From Lachnospiraceae bacterium (GTDB lineage Bacteria; Bacillota; Clostridia; Lachnospirales; Lachnospiraceae): DNA of 37,843 nt. A model generated the notes under the pieces. It did no database searches, had not been told where the DNA came from, and was given only the letters and a program-made list of their open reading frames with translations. A program made the position numbers and the translations under genes. This document shows, in pieces, positions 1 through 7,661 of this stretch (the stretch's first letter is position 1; the number at the start of each line of letters is the position of its first letter). The stretch covers positions 1 through 37,843 of the forward strand of contig JAQVCQ010000014.1 of assembly GCA_028689715.1 (NCBI GenBank). The letters are read 5' to 3'.

Positions 1-17
1 TAACCTCTTGGAATCAA

Positions 18-62
18 TTGGCGTCCCCAAGGGGATTTGAACCCCTGTCGACGGCGTGAAAG
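18..62 (-). repeat. attL: 45-bp copy of the tRNA-Glu 3' half
   Basis: Positions 18-62 are identical to 37763-37807. They cover the CCA end, acceptor strand, T arm and the anticodon stem up to the anticodon loop. Identity stops inside the anticodon loop, where this copy has one C fewer than the real tRNA, which places the probable crossover at or left of that point. The copy lacks the 5' half of the tRNA and cannot be functional. Allowing three mismatches (positions 7, 9 and 17), similarity extends left to position 1, into what should be flanking DNA. Confidence 0.93.
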
Positions 63-405
63 CCGTTATACAACCCCACGTCACCGTACAATTTCAAGGG
101 GTTATATATGCATAACGGTACAAGAAATACACAGCGGTACACAGCGTGGTACACAGTTTAGGTACACAGTCCTCGTTTTCCTTCCCCTATCAAACGGGCT
201 ATTTTGCCTCTTTCTGATCGCCGTAACCGAGCGGGCATTTCTCATTTGTTTTGCCATTTGCGAGGTGCGGCAAATACGACCACAAAACCGCCTGGCCGCT
301 GATTCAACTCCCCAATCGGGATTTGAACCGCTCCCCATTTTTATCTGGATTTTTGTTGGCGGCTTTTTGAACCGTTGTTTTCAATTTTGCCCCGGCGAGT
401 AGTAC
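63..405. other. Non-coding left end: integrase arm region and repA leader
   Basis: No convincing gene is present; the open frames here overlap the att core and repeats and have no coding character. The region holds the arm-type repeats (117-169). It also has a 6-bp inverted repeat ATTTGC/GCAAAT (256-261 and 270-275) in the repA leader, and a tRNA T-arm-like stretch near 317-333 (GGGATTTGAACCGC). IncFII-type repA genes are usually controlled by antisense RNA in the leader. I cannot identify such an RNA here. Confidence 0.5.
117..172 (+). repeat. Cluster of GGTACACAG arm-type repeats, left end
   Basis: Exact GGTACACAG occurs at 136-144, 148-156 and 161-169, spaced 12 and 13 bp. Degenerate copies lie at 117-124 (GGTACAAG) and 126-134 (AATACACAG). 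The last copy extends to GGTACACAGTCC, and the same 12 bp occurs near the other end of the element (37695-37706). Short direct repeats on both sides of an att core, at about one helical turn, are what arm-type sites of tyrosine integrases look like. That role is inferred. Confidence 0.7.
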
Positions 406-1185
406 ATGCCGGGAAATCGTTGCGGGCATGATCCACGTTGCCCCACGCTGACGCCAGCCCGCCCTATCCGTAAAGGCAAGGGCGGCTTGCCGCGCATCCT
501 ATCCCTTGCCGCAGAGCGGGCAAAGGCTTGGTACTTCCACCCTGGAAAGTGCAAGCCTTTGCAATCGCACCCGCACAGAAAAACCCGTTCAGAGCGGCGG
601 GAGGCTTGCCAGATCGTCATTGAGACAATTCTATCACACCTTGATCTTGCCTCTCTCTGCCTTGGCACACCCACTCTTGATGCCGGATTCATCGACATTG
701 ATATGCGAACCATAGTCCGTGATTCCGGTATCGGCCAGCGCCGTTGTGAGCGGGCTATTGCTTTGCTCAAAGAAGCGGGCTTTATGAAGGTGCAGCAGCC
801 ACGCGCAATCAACGACCAGGGCGACTATGTGGGCCTACGGGCGATCCGCGTTGTGACCGGCCTCTTTTTTGAGTTTCTTGGCCTTGGGCCGATGCTACAG
901 CGGGAAAGAGCCAGGGCTACCGCGAAATTGCAGCGCAGAGCCATAAAAGCCCAACGCAAGCTGACTGACCTTATGCGTCGAGTGACCAAAGGACTTCGCA
1001 ATTCATTCACATTCAAGCCGCAACGCTCACGCGCAGATCAGGAAAAGCGAGATGAAGAGACGCGGCGTTGGAACATGACGTGCGCGAAATATATGATTGC
1101 CGCTCTCTCGCCAGACGAGTGCCGCCGACGAACCAATGCGGAACTTGGCTTGCCAGCCGAATACAGCCCCGGCAGACGCGCATAA
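406..1185 (+). CDS. repA: RepA-like replication initiator (IncFII RepA type)
   Basis: A 259-residue basic protein resembling the IncFII RepA family. The core at about residues 58-165 (RREACQIVIETIL, then an HTH-like stretch around IGQRRCERAIALLKEAGFMKV) fits the winged-helix initiator pattern. A highly charged Arg/Lys-rich segment follows. RepA of this family binds a plasmid origin and recruits the host replisome. In an ICE it would allow limited autonomous replication after excision. It is the first gene inside attL. I used the ATG at 406, which has only a weak upstream GGCGAG as ribosome site, so the start is uncertain and the first ~50 residues look poorly conserved. No iterons were recognised nearby. 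Confidence 0.72.
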   Translation: MPGNRCGHDPRCPTLTPARPIRKGKGGLPRILSLAAERAKAWYFHPGKCKPLQSHPHRKTRSERREACQIVIETILSHLDLASLCLGTPTLDAGFIDIDMRTIVRDSGIGQRRCERAIALLKEAGFMKVQQPRAINDQGDYVGLRAIRVVTGLFFEFLGLGPMLQRERARATAKLQRRAIKAQRKLTDLMRRVTKGLRNSFTFKPQRSRADQEKRDEETRRWNMTCAKYMIAALSPDECRRRTNAELGLPAEYSPGRRA

Positions 1186-1443
1186 CGAATTTTGCGCGCC
1201 TAGTCTTATGGGAAATTCCTACGTTTAGAACTTCCCGGCTCTGTCGATCTCTCAAAATCCAAACTTCTCAGCCAAGGTTTACCCATAAAGGGAGTTTTCC
1301 CCACTGCCATGATCATGCTGTAAAAAATAGGTGTCGCGTAGTTGGGCGTTAGCTGTCGCTCATAAAACCAAGAGACAAGAAAATTAAGAAGGGTAGAGTT
1401 CCAAATTTGGCTTTCAAAGTTTTGTTCGCAAAATTTGTGCTAC
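1186..1443. other. Intergenic region with left border of nested cassette
   Basis: No gene is seen. At 1228-1247 lies GAACTTCCCGGCTCTGTCGA, which recurs with one gap and one mismatch at 7668-7686, after the endonuclease gene. Base composition becomes visibly more A+T-rich from about 1310 onward. At 1438-1460 there is a small inverted repeat (TGCTAC/GTAGCA) around the stop codon of the minus-strand HTH gene, possibly a weak terminator for it. Confidence 0.5.
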
Positions 1444-1704
1444 CTATTTTATAAGTAGCAATGAGTTTTTAACTGTATTGCTGATAAAGTCATATTTGTA
1501 GATCAATTTTAACAGATCAAGAGCTGTCATTCCAACCTTCTTATCATACCAATTCTTGACGCGCTCTGTGGAAATATCAAGATCATCAGCTAATTGCTTT
1601 CTTGTGATTCCATTTCTTCTTAATATACCAACAAGTTGTTGTGAAAGTTGTTTGTTGTCAAACTTTTTTTCAGGGCAGATCTGCCCCAAATTATTTCTGG
1701 ACAT
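1444..1704 (-). CDS. Small HTH (XRE-like) regulator
   Basis: An 86-residue protein. Residues about 20-65 form a clear helix-turn-helix of the Cro/C1 type (LVGILRRNGITRKQLADDL, then ISTERVKNWYDKK), so it should bind DNA as a dimer. I chose the ATG at 1704 because AAGGAGA stands just upstream; the longer open frame to 1767 would add 21 residues without such a site. It is transcribed away from the recombinase gene, with a 68-bp shared upstream region, so it may repress itself and the recombinase/R-M operon. It could also serve as the control (C) protein of the R-M system, though C proteins are usually next to the endonuclease. Exact role unknown. Confidence 0.75.
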   Translation of the reverse strand: MSRNNLGQICPEKKFDNKQLSQQLVGILRRNGITRKQLADDLDISTERVKNWYDKKVGMTALDLLKLIYKYDFISNTVKNSLLLIK

Positions 1705-1772
1705 GCTGTTCTCCTTATGCTGAGAGTATGAACCTGGATTATTTTCAGTCTCAGTAAGGAGATACACACCAG

Positions 1773-3341
1773 ATGTGGCAATCAGGAAAAGTCTATACCA
1801 TAGAGGAGATCAGACAATTGCGCCTCAAGGGCGCGATCTATATCCGCATGTCTACGGAACTCCAGGTGGAGTCCCCCGAGAATCAGGAGCGCGAGATTCG
1901 TGCTTATGCAGATATATATGGCATTGAAATTGTTAAAGTATATTCTGATCTCGGCGTGAGCGGCATGACCGCTGAAAAACGGGAGCAGTTCCAAGCTATG
2001 CTTGATGATGTAAAACAGGAGCGGAATACTTATAACATTATCTTGTATCTGGATGATAGCCGTTGGGGGCGTTTTGTGGATAGCCGGGACGCCAACGACT
2101 ACCGCAGACAATTGGAACGCAAGGGAGTTGTCTGTCAATCATGCGATAAGCCCCTGACCATGACCAGCACCGTTGTAGATTGGATCATCACCATGTTGAA
2201 GGATGAAAGCGCCAGCGACTATTGCCGCCAGCTTTCACAAAAAGTGTTCATCGGCCAGCGCAACTTAATCATGAAGGGATATCGGCAAGGTGGCCCGGCT
2301 GGTTTTGGACTTCGCCGGATGCTTCTTGATGAATCTGGCCAGCAAAAACAAGAGCTGGTCATGGGGCAGCGTAAAAGCCTCCAGACGGAGCGCGTGGTGC
2401 TGGTTCCCGGTCCGGAACCGGAGAGGGGCAAAATACGGTGGATGTATGATCAGCTCATTGCAGGGGCGCGAGAGGCTGAAATTGCGGACACGCTCAATGC
2501 CGAAGGCTGGCTGACGGACTTCGGCAGGCCCTGGACAAGGGGTACGGTGCGCGAAGTCCTTACCAATGAAAAGTACATTGGCAACAATCTCTTCAACCGC
2601 CGCTCCGGCAAATTGAAAAGTAGGCAAAAGAAAAATCCTGAAAGTGAATGGGTACGGAAAAAAGAAGCGTTTATACCTGTTGTGGACGAGGAACGGTTTT
2701 TGGCAGTTCAGGAGATCATTCGTGAGCGGGATAGGAAAATATCAGATGCCGACTTGCTTGAGCGCCTTAAATGCCTTCAACTCCACACTGGCCGCTTGTC
2801 CGCCGTGATTATTGACGAATCCGCAAATATGCCTCCCAGCAGCCTGTACCAGAGCCGATTTGGGGGCTTGCTGCGGGCCTACCGGCTGATTGGCTATATC
2901 CCGGAGCGGGATTACAGATATGTGGAGATTAACCAACGGCTTCGTGCCATGCACAGCGAGATTGTATCACAAACGGTATTGAATATAGAGGCTCTTTGCG
3001 GGAGAAAAATTCTTATCGATCCTGAAACCGGCTTGCTGGAATTGAACCATCATTTGTTCATATCCATAGTCATTAGCAGATGTTTTCTTACCCCTTCCGG
3101 ACTCAGGCGCTGGAAAATCCGTTTTGATACGGGGCTTCGCCCGGATATCACCGTTGCCGTGCGTCTGGATTCTGCAAACGAAAATATCCATGATTACTAT
3201 ATTCTCCCCGCCTTGGAGTTTGGGCACAGCGATCTGAAATTGCAGGATGAGAATGCAGATCTTTTGGACAGCTTCCGCACGGACAGCTTGGAATATCTTT
3301 TGAGAATGAGCGTAAACATCGGCCTCGACAAGGCGGTATAA
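1773..3341 (+). CDS. Large serine recombinase
   Basis: A 522-residue site-specific recombinase. The N-terminal resolvase domain (about 20-160) has the nucleophile motif YIRMSTELQ, with Ser27 and Arg25, and DDSRWGRF matching the family's DR-x-x-R region. The recombinase domain follows (about 165-300: GYRQGGPAGFGLRR, then GWLTDFGRPWTRGTVREVL and EKYIGNN). Unlike typical large serine integrases, the C-terminal third has no cysteine zinc ribbon. Instead there is a segment SLYQSRFGGLLRAYRLIGY (about 350-368) reminiscent of DNA-binding repeats of homing-endonuclease type. It leads an operon with two ParB-like genes (1-nt gaps). An AAGGAG lies 11 nt before the ATG. Probably catalyses movement of the R-M cassette; substrate sites unproven. 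Confidence 0.88.
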   Translation: MWQSGKVYTIEEIRQLRLKGAIYIRMSTELQVESPENQEREIRAYADIYGIEIVKVYSDLGVSGMTAEKREQFQAMLDDVKQERNTYNIILYLDDSRWGRFVDSRDANDYRRQLERKGVVCQSCDKPLTMTSTVVDWIITMLKDESASDYCRQLSQKVFIGQRNLIMKGYRQGGPAGFGLRRMLLDESGQQKQELVMGQRKSLQTERVVLVPGPEPERGKIRWMYDQLIAGAREAEIADTLNAEGWLTDFGRPWTRGTVREVLTNEKYIGNNLFNRRSGKLKSRQKKNPESEWVRKKEAFIPVVDEERFLAVQEIIRERDRKISDADLLERLKCLQLHTGRLSAVIIDESANMPPSSLYQSRFGGLLRAYRLIGYIPERDYRYVEINQRLRAMHSEIVSQTVLNIEALCGRKILIDPETGLLELNHHLFISIVISRCFLTPSGLRRWKIRFDTGLRPDITVAVRLDSANENIHDYYILPALEFGHSDLKLQDENADLLDSFRTDSLEYLLRMSVNIGLDKAV

Positions 3342-3342
3342 C

Positions 3343-4215
3343 ATGAAAAGCAATGAAGTCATTCTTGTGCCCGTCGATGAAGTCCATATTTTAAACCCAC
3401 GGGTACGCAATCAGACCATTGCGGAAGAGATCCGACGCAATATTCGTAATGTGGGGCTGAAACGCCCAATTACCGTGACCTTGAGCACAGATGTAAAAAT
3501 AGGAAAAAAGTATGACCTCGTTTGCGGTCAAGGGAGGTTGGAAGCCTTCATTGACGCTGGTGAGACGGAAATACCCGCCATTGTGATCAATGCCGACAAA
3601 GAAAGCGCTCATATCATGAGTTTGGTGGAGAATATCGCCCGCCGTAACAATAGTCCGATGGAACTGCTTAACGGTATTAAATACTTAAAGGGTCAAGGAT
3701 ATGATGATGCTGCGATAGCTGAAAAAACAGGGCTTGGGCGTGAGTGGATACGAGGACTTGTCAGGTTACTGGAAAAAGGTGAAGAGCGTCTGGTCAGCGC
3801 CGTGGAAAAAGGTCGCATGCCGCTTTATCTCGCTTTAAAAATAGCAACCGAGAGTGAAGCCGCCGTACAAATAGCCCTTACAGAAGCACATGAAGCAGGG
3901 GAATTGGTTGGCGGAAAACTGATTGCCGTGCAAAAACTTCTTGAGCGCCGCAATCATTATGGGAAAAAGCTGTCCACTTCATCAAAAAAGGCAAAAGATA
4001 TTTCGATTGACGAGTTGAATGCGCTGTACGCAAACGACATAAAAAGGAAAAAGCGGATCATGGCCAAAGCTGAACAGCTCAGGCAAGTTTTGGCTTACAC
4101 AGCAGCCGCGTTGAACAAATTATTGCGTGATGAGCACTTTACCAATCAGCTAAAGGCCGAGGGGATGAACGACATTCCCCAGCAACTAGCGGAAATGTTG
4201 CGCGAGGTACGATAG
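3343..4215 (+). CDS. ParB/RepB-family protein 1
   Basis: A 290-residue ParB-like protein. The N-terminal domain (about 6-105) has NPRVRN, the nucleotide-site region CGQGR (61-65, in place of the usual GERR) and ENIARR (96-101). An HTH follows (about 118-141: DDAAIAEKTGLGREWIRGL). The C-terminal half is helical and basic. ParB proteins are CTP-dependent DNA clamps in partition systems, but no ParA partner is adjacent. It sits one base after the recombinase stop and one base before the second ParB-like gene, so translation is coupled. In this setting it more likely assists the recombinase or regulates the cassette than segregates DNA. That is inference. Confidence 0.82.
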   Translation: MKSNEVILVPVDEVHILNPRVRNQTIAEEIRRNIRNVGLKRPITVTLSTDVKIGKKYDLVCGQGRLEAFIDAGETEIPAIVINADKESAHIMSLVENIARRNNSPMELLNGIKYLKGQGYDDAAIAEKTGLGREWIRGLVRLLEKGEERLVSAVEKGRMPLYLALKIATESEAAVQIALTEAHEAGELVGGKLIAVQKLLERRNHYGKKLSTSSKKAKDISIDELNALYANDIKRKKRIMAKAEQLRQVLAYTAAALNKLLRDEHFTNQLKAEGMNDIPQQLAEMLREVR

Positions 4216-4216
4216 T

Positions 4217-5110
4217 ATGGGTACCGGAATCAAACAGGGCTTTGAAAGAGAACTTGTCGATTTGGCCATTTCCGATTTGCGTCTGACAAAAATATTATCT
4301 GTGAATGTCAAACAGGGAAGAAAATATTCACAGATCCTATCATCCATTCGCGAAATCGGCCTTATCGAGCCTCCGGTTGTGGCGCTTTGCAACCAAGGAA
4401 GTGAATATCTCCTTCTGGACGGGCACCTCAGGATTATGGCTCTGGAAGAGATAAAGGAGAAAAGAGTAAGCTGTTTGGTATCCGTCGATGACGAAGGATA
4501 CACCTACAATAAGTTCATAAATCGGCTTTCCGCCGTTCAGGAGCACAAGATGGTAGTGAAAGCCCTGAAAGCCGGTGTTTCCGAAACAAAGCTCGCCGCA
4601 GCCCTGAACCTCGACGTAAAGTCGATTCGCAATAAAAAGACCATGCTGGACGGAGTGTGCCAGGAGGCCGTTGATTTATTGAAAGACAAAATAATGTCAG
4701 AAAGTGTCTTTCGGGTATTGAAAAAAATGAAACCTATACGTCAGATTAAAGCCGCCATGAGCATGAACGCTCAAAGTCGCTACAGTCACGCGTATGCCAA
4801 AAGTTTGCTTGTTGCCACTCCGACGGAAGAGCTTGCCAGCGAGACAAAGAGCAAAAAAATTTCACAGGCCGCTTTGGGCAAGCATATTCGGCTGGAAGAG
4901 GAAACTCTGTCCTTGAACGAAGATATCCGCACCCTGCATGATTCCTACGGCGCGGATATGCTGCACTTGAGCTCCATTCAGTCATATTTGAAAAGAATGA
5001 TGGGCAACGAAAAGATTGCAGGCTACCTTTTCCGGCATCATCCAGAAATTCATGAAAACTTTTCTGAAATTATCGGGATAGGCTTTTTCAAAATGCACAG
5101 TGTGGATTAG
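4217..5110 (+). CDS. ParB/RepB-family protein 2 (RepB C-terminal type)
   Basis: A 297-residue protein related to the preceding one but diverged. The ParB-like N-terminal domain contains SIREIGLIEPPVV (about 36-48) and LLLDGHLRIMAL (about 65-76) at the place of the GERR box. It is followed by an HTH (SETKLAAALNLDVKSIRNKK, about 114-133) and a helical C-terminal region resembling the RepB plasmid-partition C-terminal domain. The usual acidic/arginine nucleotide-binding residues are altered, so CTPase activity is doubtful. Pairing of a ParB-like and a RepB-like gene behind a serine recombinase recalls trios I have seen beside defence genes, but I know of no assigned function. No terminator was recognised after it; a 120-bp gap precedes the methyltransferase. 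Confidence 0.75.
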   Translation: MGTGIKQGFERELVDLAISDLRLTKILSVNVKQGRKYSQILSSIREIGLIEPPVVALCNQGSEYLLLDGHLRIMALEEIKEKRVSCLVSVDDEGYTYNKFINRLSAVQEHKMVVKALKAGVSETKLAAALNLDVKSIRNKKTMLDGVCQEAVDLLKDKIMSESVFRVLKKMKPIRQIKAAMSMNAQSRYSHAYAKSLLVATPTEELASETKSKKISQAALGKHIRLEEETLSLNEDIRTLHDSYGADMLHLSSIQSYLKRMMGNEKIAGYLFRHHPEIHENFSEIIGIGFFKMHSVD

Positions 5111-5230
5111 TGTGTGGCACCACTCATCCACCAGCAGGGGCCTCACTGGAGTCAGGCATGCTGACCTTGTTCGTCCATAAAAAATAGCGCATAATAGAAG
5201 TCGAACCGAATCTAAAGGATAGATACCATT

Positions 5231-6691
5231 ATGCTACAGCCTGTCAGGCAATTTAAGCCCAGAGCCATATATCCGCCGATTCCGGCCAAATCGGCGCTGG
5301 GGCAATATATGACGCCTCCTAACATAGCCATGTTCATGGCTTCCCTGTTTTCTCAGAATCAGGGTAGCATGTACCTCCTTGACCCTGGCGCTGGACAAGG
5401 CGCTTTGAGCCAGGCTTTTTTAAGCAGGTGGAAAGAGGGTGGGCTGTCTTTTCAGGATGGTTGCCTGGACGCATTTGAAGTTGATCCTCAGATGCTGTCA
5501 TTGTGCCGGAGAAACCTTGAAGAGGACAGGGCAGCCCTCCCGCTATCCGTCAATGTTCAGCACGGAGATTTTATAGAGCATGCTGTATCTAAGATATTGC
5601 GCCAACAACGCCCTTATTCGCATGCGATTCTCAACCCGCCCTATAAAAAGATAAGTAGTTGCTCCCATCACCGTACACTGCTGCGCGATGTGGGCATAGA
5701 AACGGTCAACCTGTATTCCGCTTTTGTGGCTTTATCCATTGCCATGCTTGCCCCCAGGGGGCAGGCAGTCGCCATCATTCCACGCAGTTTCTGCAACGGC
5801 CCTTATTACAGGCCATTTAGGGAGTTTATCCTTAAAAATACATCCATTCTTCATATCCACCTTTTTGGGGCCAGGAATAAGGCGTTCAAGGCCGATAATG
5901 TCCTGCAGGAAAACGTCATTTTGATGCTGGAGAGAGACGCGCCGCAAGGGGATGTCACGATATCCACATCCACCGATGACAGCATGTATGACTACATGGC
6001 CATACCTCACTCTTTCGGCAATATCGTGTACCCAAGCGATCCGGAAGCGTTTTTTCATATCCCAACGAATGGTGATGATATTCCAGCGCACCCGAAAGCG
6101 CTCAGTTGCATGCTTGCGGAGGTTGGCCTGGAAGTATCCACAGGCCCTGTAGTGGATTTCCGCATGAAAGAATATCTACGCAGCATGCCGGAAGATGGGG
6201 ATGTTCCTTTATTGTATTCTGCTCATTTCAAAGGGGATGGAGAATGGCCCATTGCGGGTTTCAAAAAAAACAATGCGATCAAACATTGTCCGGAAACCGT
6301 AAAGTGGCTGTACCCCAACGGATACTATGTGATTGTCAGGCGTATGTCCTCCAAGGAGGAGAAGCGTCGCATTGTTGCGAACGCCGTTGTCCCGTCACGA
6401 TTCCCCGGTATGGATTGGCTAGGATTTGAAAATCACCTGAATATTTTTCATTCTCGCAGGCAAGGAATATCCGAAAACACCGCCCACGGTCTTGCGGCTT
6501 ACCTCAATTCCAGCCTTATAGACAGCATGTTTCGCCGCTTCAATGGGCATACCCAAGTCAATGCCACCGACCTGAGATCATTACCCTATCCTTCCCGGAA
6601 AAAACTTGATGATTTGGGCCAGTGGGCGAAAGGACAGGCAGTCATGGAACAGGAGGCTATAGATCGCATGGTGGAGAATATTTTGAAATGA
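5231..6691 (+). CDS. Type II N6-adenine DNA methyltransferase (PstI/BsuBI type)
   Basis: A 486-residue modification enzyme. The SAM-binding motif I is LDPGAGQGAL (50-59), and the catalytic motif IV is NPPY (135-138), typical of N6-adenine methylases. The C-terminal half should contain the target-recognition domain and ends with the FNGHTQVNATDLRSLPYP region common in R-M methylases. Its partner is the PstI/BsuBI-family endonuclease encoded directly downstream (ATGA overlap), so the likely target is CTGCAG, adenine methylated. AAAGGA precedes the ATG. A CTGCAG occurs inside this gene at 5903-5908, the only one I found in the window. It would protect the element and its host from the cognate endonuclease. 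Confidence 0.88.
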   Translation: MLQPVRQFKPRAIYPPIPAKSALGQYMTPPNIAMFMASLFSQNQGSMYLLDPGAGQGALSQAFLSRWKEGGLSFQDGCLDAFEVDPQMLSLCRRNLEEDRAALPLSVNVQHGDFIEHAVSKILRQQRPYSHAILNPPYKKISSCSHHRTLLRDVGIETVNLYSAFVALSIAMLAPRGQAVAIIPRSFCNGPYYRPFREFILKNTSILHIHLFGARNKAFKADNVLQENVILMLERDAPQGDVTISTSTDDSMYDYMAIPHSFGNIVYPSDPEAFFHIPTNGDDIPAHPKALSCMLAEVGLEVSTGPVVDFRMKEYLRSMPEDGDVPLLYSAHFKGDGEWPIAGFKKNNAIKHCPETVKWLYPNGYYVIVRRMSSKEEKRRIVANAVVPSRFPGMDWLGFENHLNIFHSRRQGISENTAHGLAAYLNSSLIDSMFRRFNGHTQVNATDLRSLPYPSRKKLDDLGQWAKGQAVMEQEAIDRMVENILK

Positions 6692-7632
6692 GCATATCTC
6701 AAAAATTGTCAGACGCCCTTACTATCTTGACCGCGCTTGATTTACCCCGAGCGCAACAAAATGAGCGTTCCGCACTTTGCCTTCTCGCCATTTGTGGTAT
6801 GACTCCTGACTCAAGCTGGAAAGAAGCTACTGCCCCGTTAATAGGCATCACGCCCATCATGGATTGGGCCAGAAACCATTTTCAAAAAGATTATGCTCCG
6901 AACACGCGGGAAACTGTACGCCGTCAAACTATGCACCAGTTTGTTGATGCCGGAATCGCTTTGTATAACCCGGATGAACCGGGAAGGCCTGTGAACAGTC
7001 CCAAAGCAGTGTATCAAATATCTCCCGAAGCACTATCTTTAGTGCGGTGTTACGGCTCTTCGCAATGGGATATCTCTCTCAAGGGATTTTTTGAAGTCAA
7101 AGATTCTTTGGCTGATCGCTATGCAAAAGAGCGCAATATGAGTCAGGTTCCGGTCAGTTTGCCCTCTGGGCAAAAAATACAACTCAGCCCAGGTGCCCAC
7201 AGTGAGCTGATCAAGGACATCATTGAAAAGTTTGCTCCGAGGTATGCTCCAGGCAGTATTCTCGTATACGCAGGCGATACAGGGTATAAGTGGGGATATT
7301 TTGACGAGCCGCTTCTCAACAATTTGGGGGTGCAGGTAGACTCTCATGGCAAGATGCCTGATGTCGTTCTGCATTATCCCCCAAAGAATTGGCTTCTCTT
7401 GGTGGAGTCCGTGACCAGTCATGGGCCTGTTGACGGCAAGCGCCATGAGGAGTTGGCAAGGTTGTTTGCTGGTTCCACGGCGGGCCTTGTTTATGTGACC
7501 GCCTTCCCCAATCGGGCCATTATGGGGAGATATCTGGGTGAAATCGCATGGGAAACGGAAGTTTGGGTAGCAGATGCGCCCTCCCACTTGATTCATTTTA
7601 ATGGGGAACGATTTTTAGGGCCATATTCGTAA
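6688..7632 (+). CDS. Type II restriction endonuclease, BsuBI/PstI family
   Basis: A 314-residue endonuclease, close to the length of BsuBI and PstI (about 316 and 326). The N-terminal half (about 1-120) is a helical recognition domain. The C-terminal half has the family signature: LVYAGDTGYKWGYFD, then PDVVL (Pro224-Asp225) and WLLLVESVTSHGPVDGKR with Glu240, the metal-binding nuclease core. PstI-type enzymes cut CTGCA/G. I start at the ATG of 6688, which overlaps the methyltransferase stop (ATGA) and has GGTGGAG upstream; the open frame extends to 6622 but would overlap needlessly. Translational coupling after the methylase fits R-M order, with protection made first. A hairpin follows at 7662-7697. 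Confidence 0.9.
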   Translation: MSISQKLSDALTILTALDLPRAQQNERSALCLLAICGMTPDSSWKEATAPLIGITPIMDWARNHFQKDYAPNTRETVRRQTMHQFVDAGIALYNPDEPGRPVNSPKAVYQISPEALSLVRCYGSSQWDISLKGFFEVKDSLADRYAKERNMSQVPVSLPSGQKIQLSPGAHSELIKDIIEKFAPRYAPGSILVYAGDTGYKWGYFDEPLLNNLGVQVDSHGKMPDVVLHYPPKNWLLLVESVTSHGPVDGKRHEELARLFAGSTAGLVYVTAFPNRAIMGRYLGEIAWETEVWVADAPSHLIHFNGERFLGPYS

Positions 7633-7661
7633 TTTCCACCTCTGCTACTCGTATATTTGTT

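Noticed and set aside
117..169. Short repeats considered as a CRISPR or iteron array
   Set aside because: The 9-bp units with 3-4 bp between them are too short for CRISPR, and matching copies at the other end of the element near attR favour integrase arm sites over replication iterons.
37..402. Open frame of 121 codons at the left end
   Set aside because: It starts inside the att core and covers the arm-type repeats; composition is not protein-like and no ribosome site is present.
3343..5110. Plasmid partition system (parAB)
   Set aside because: Both genes are ParB/RepB-like with altered nucleotide boxes, no ParA ATPase is adjacent, and no parS-like repeats were seen. TraL, a ParA-like ATPase, belongs to the tra operon.
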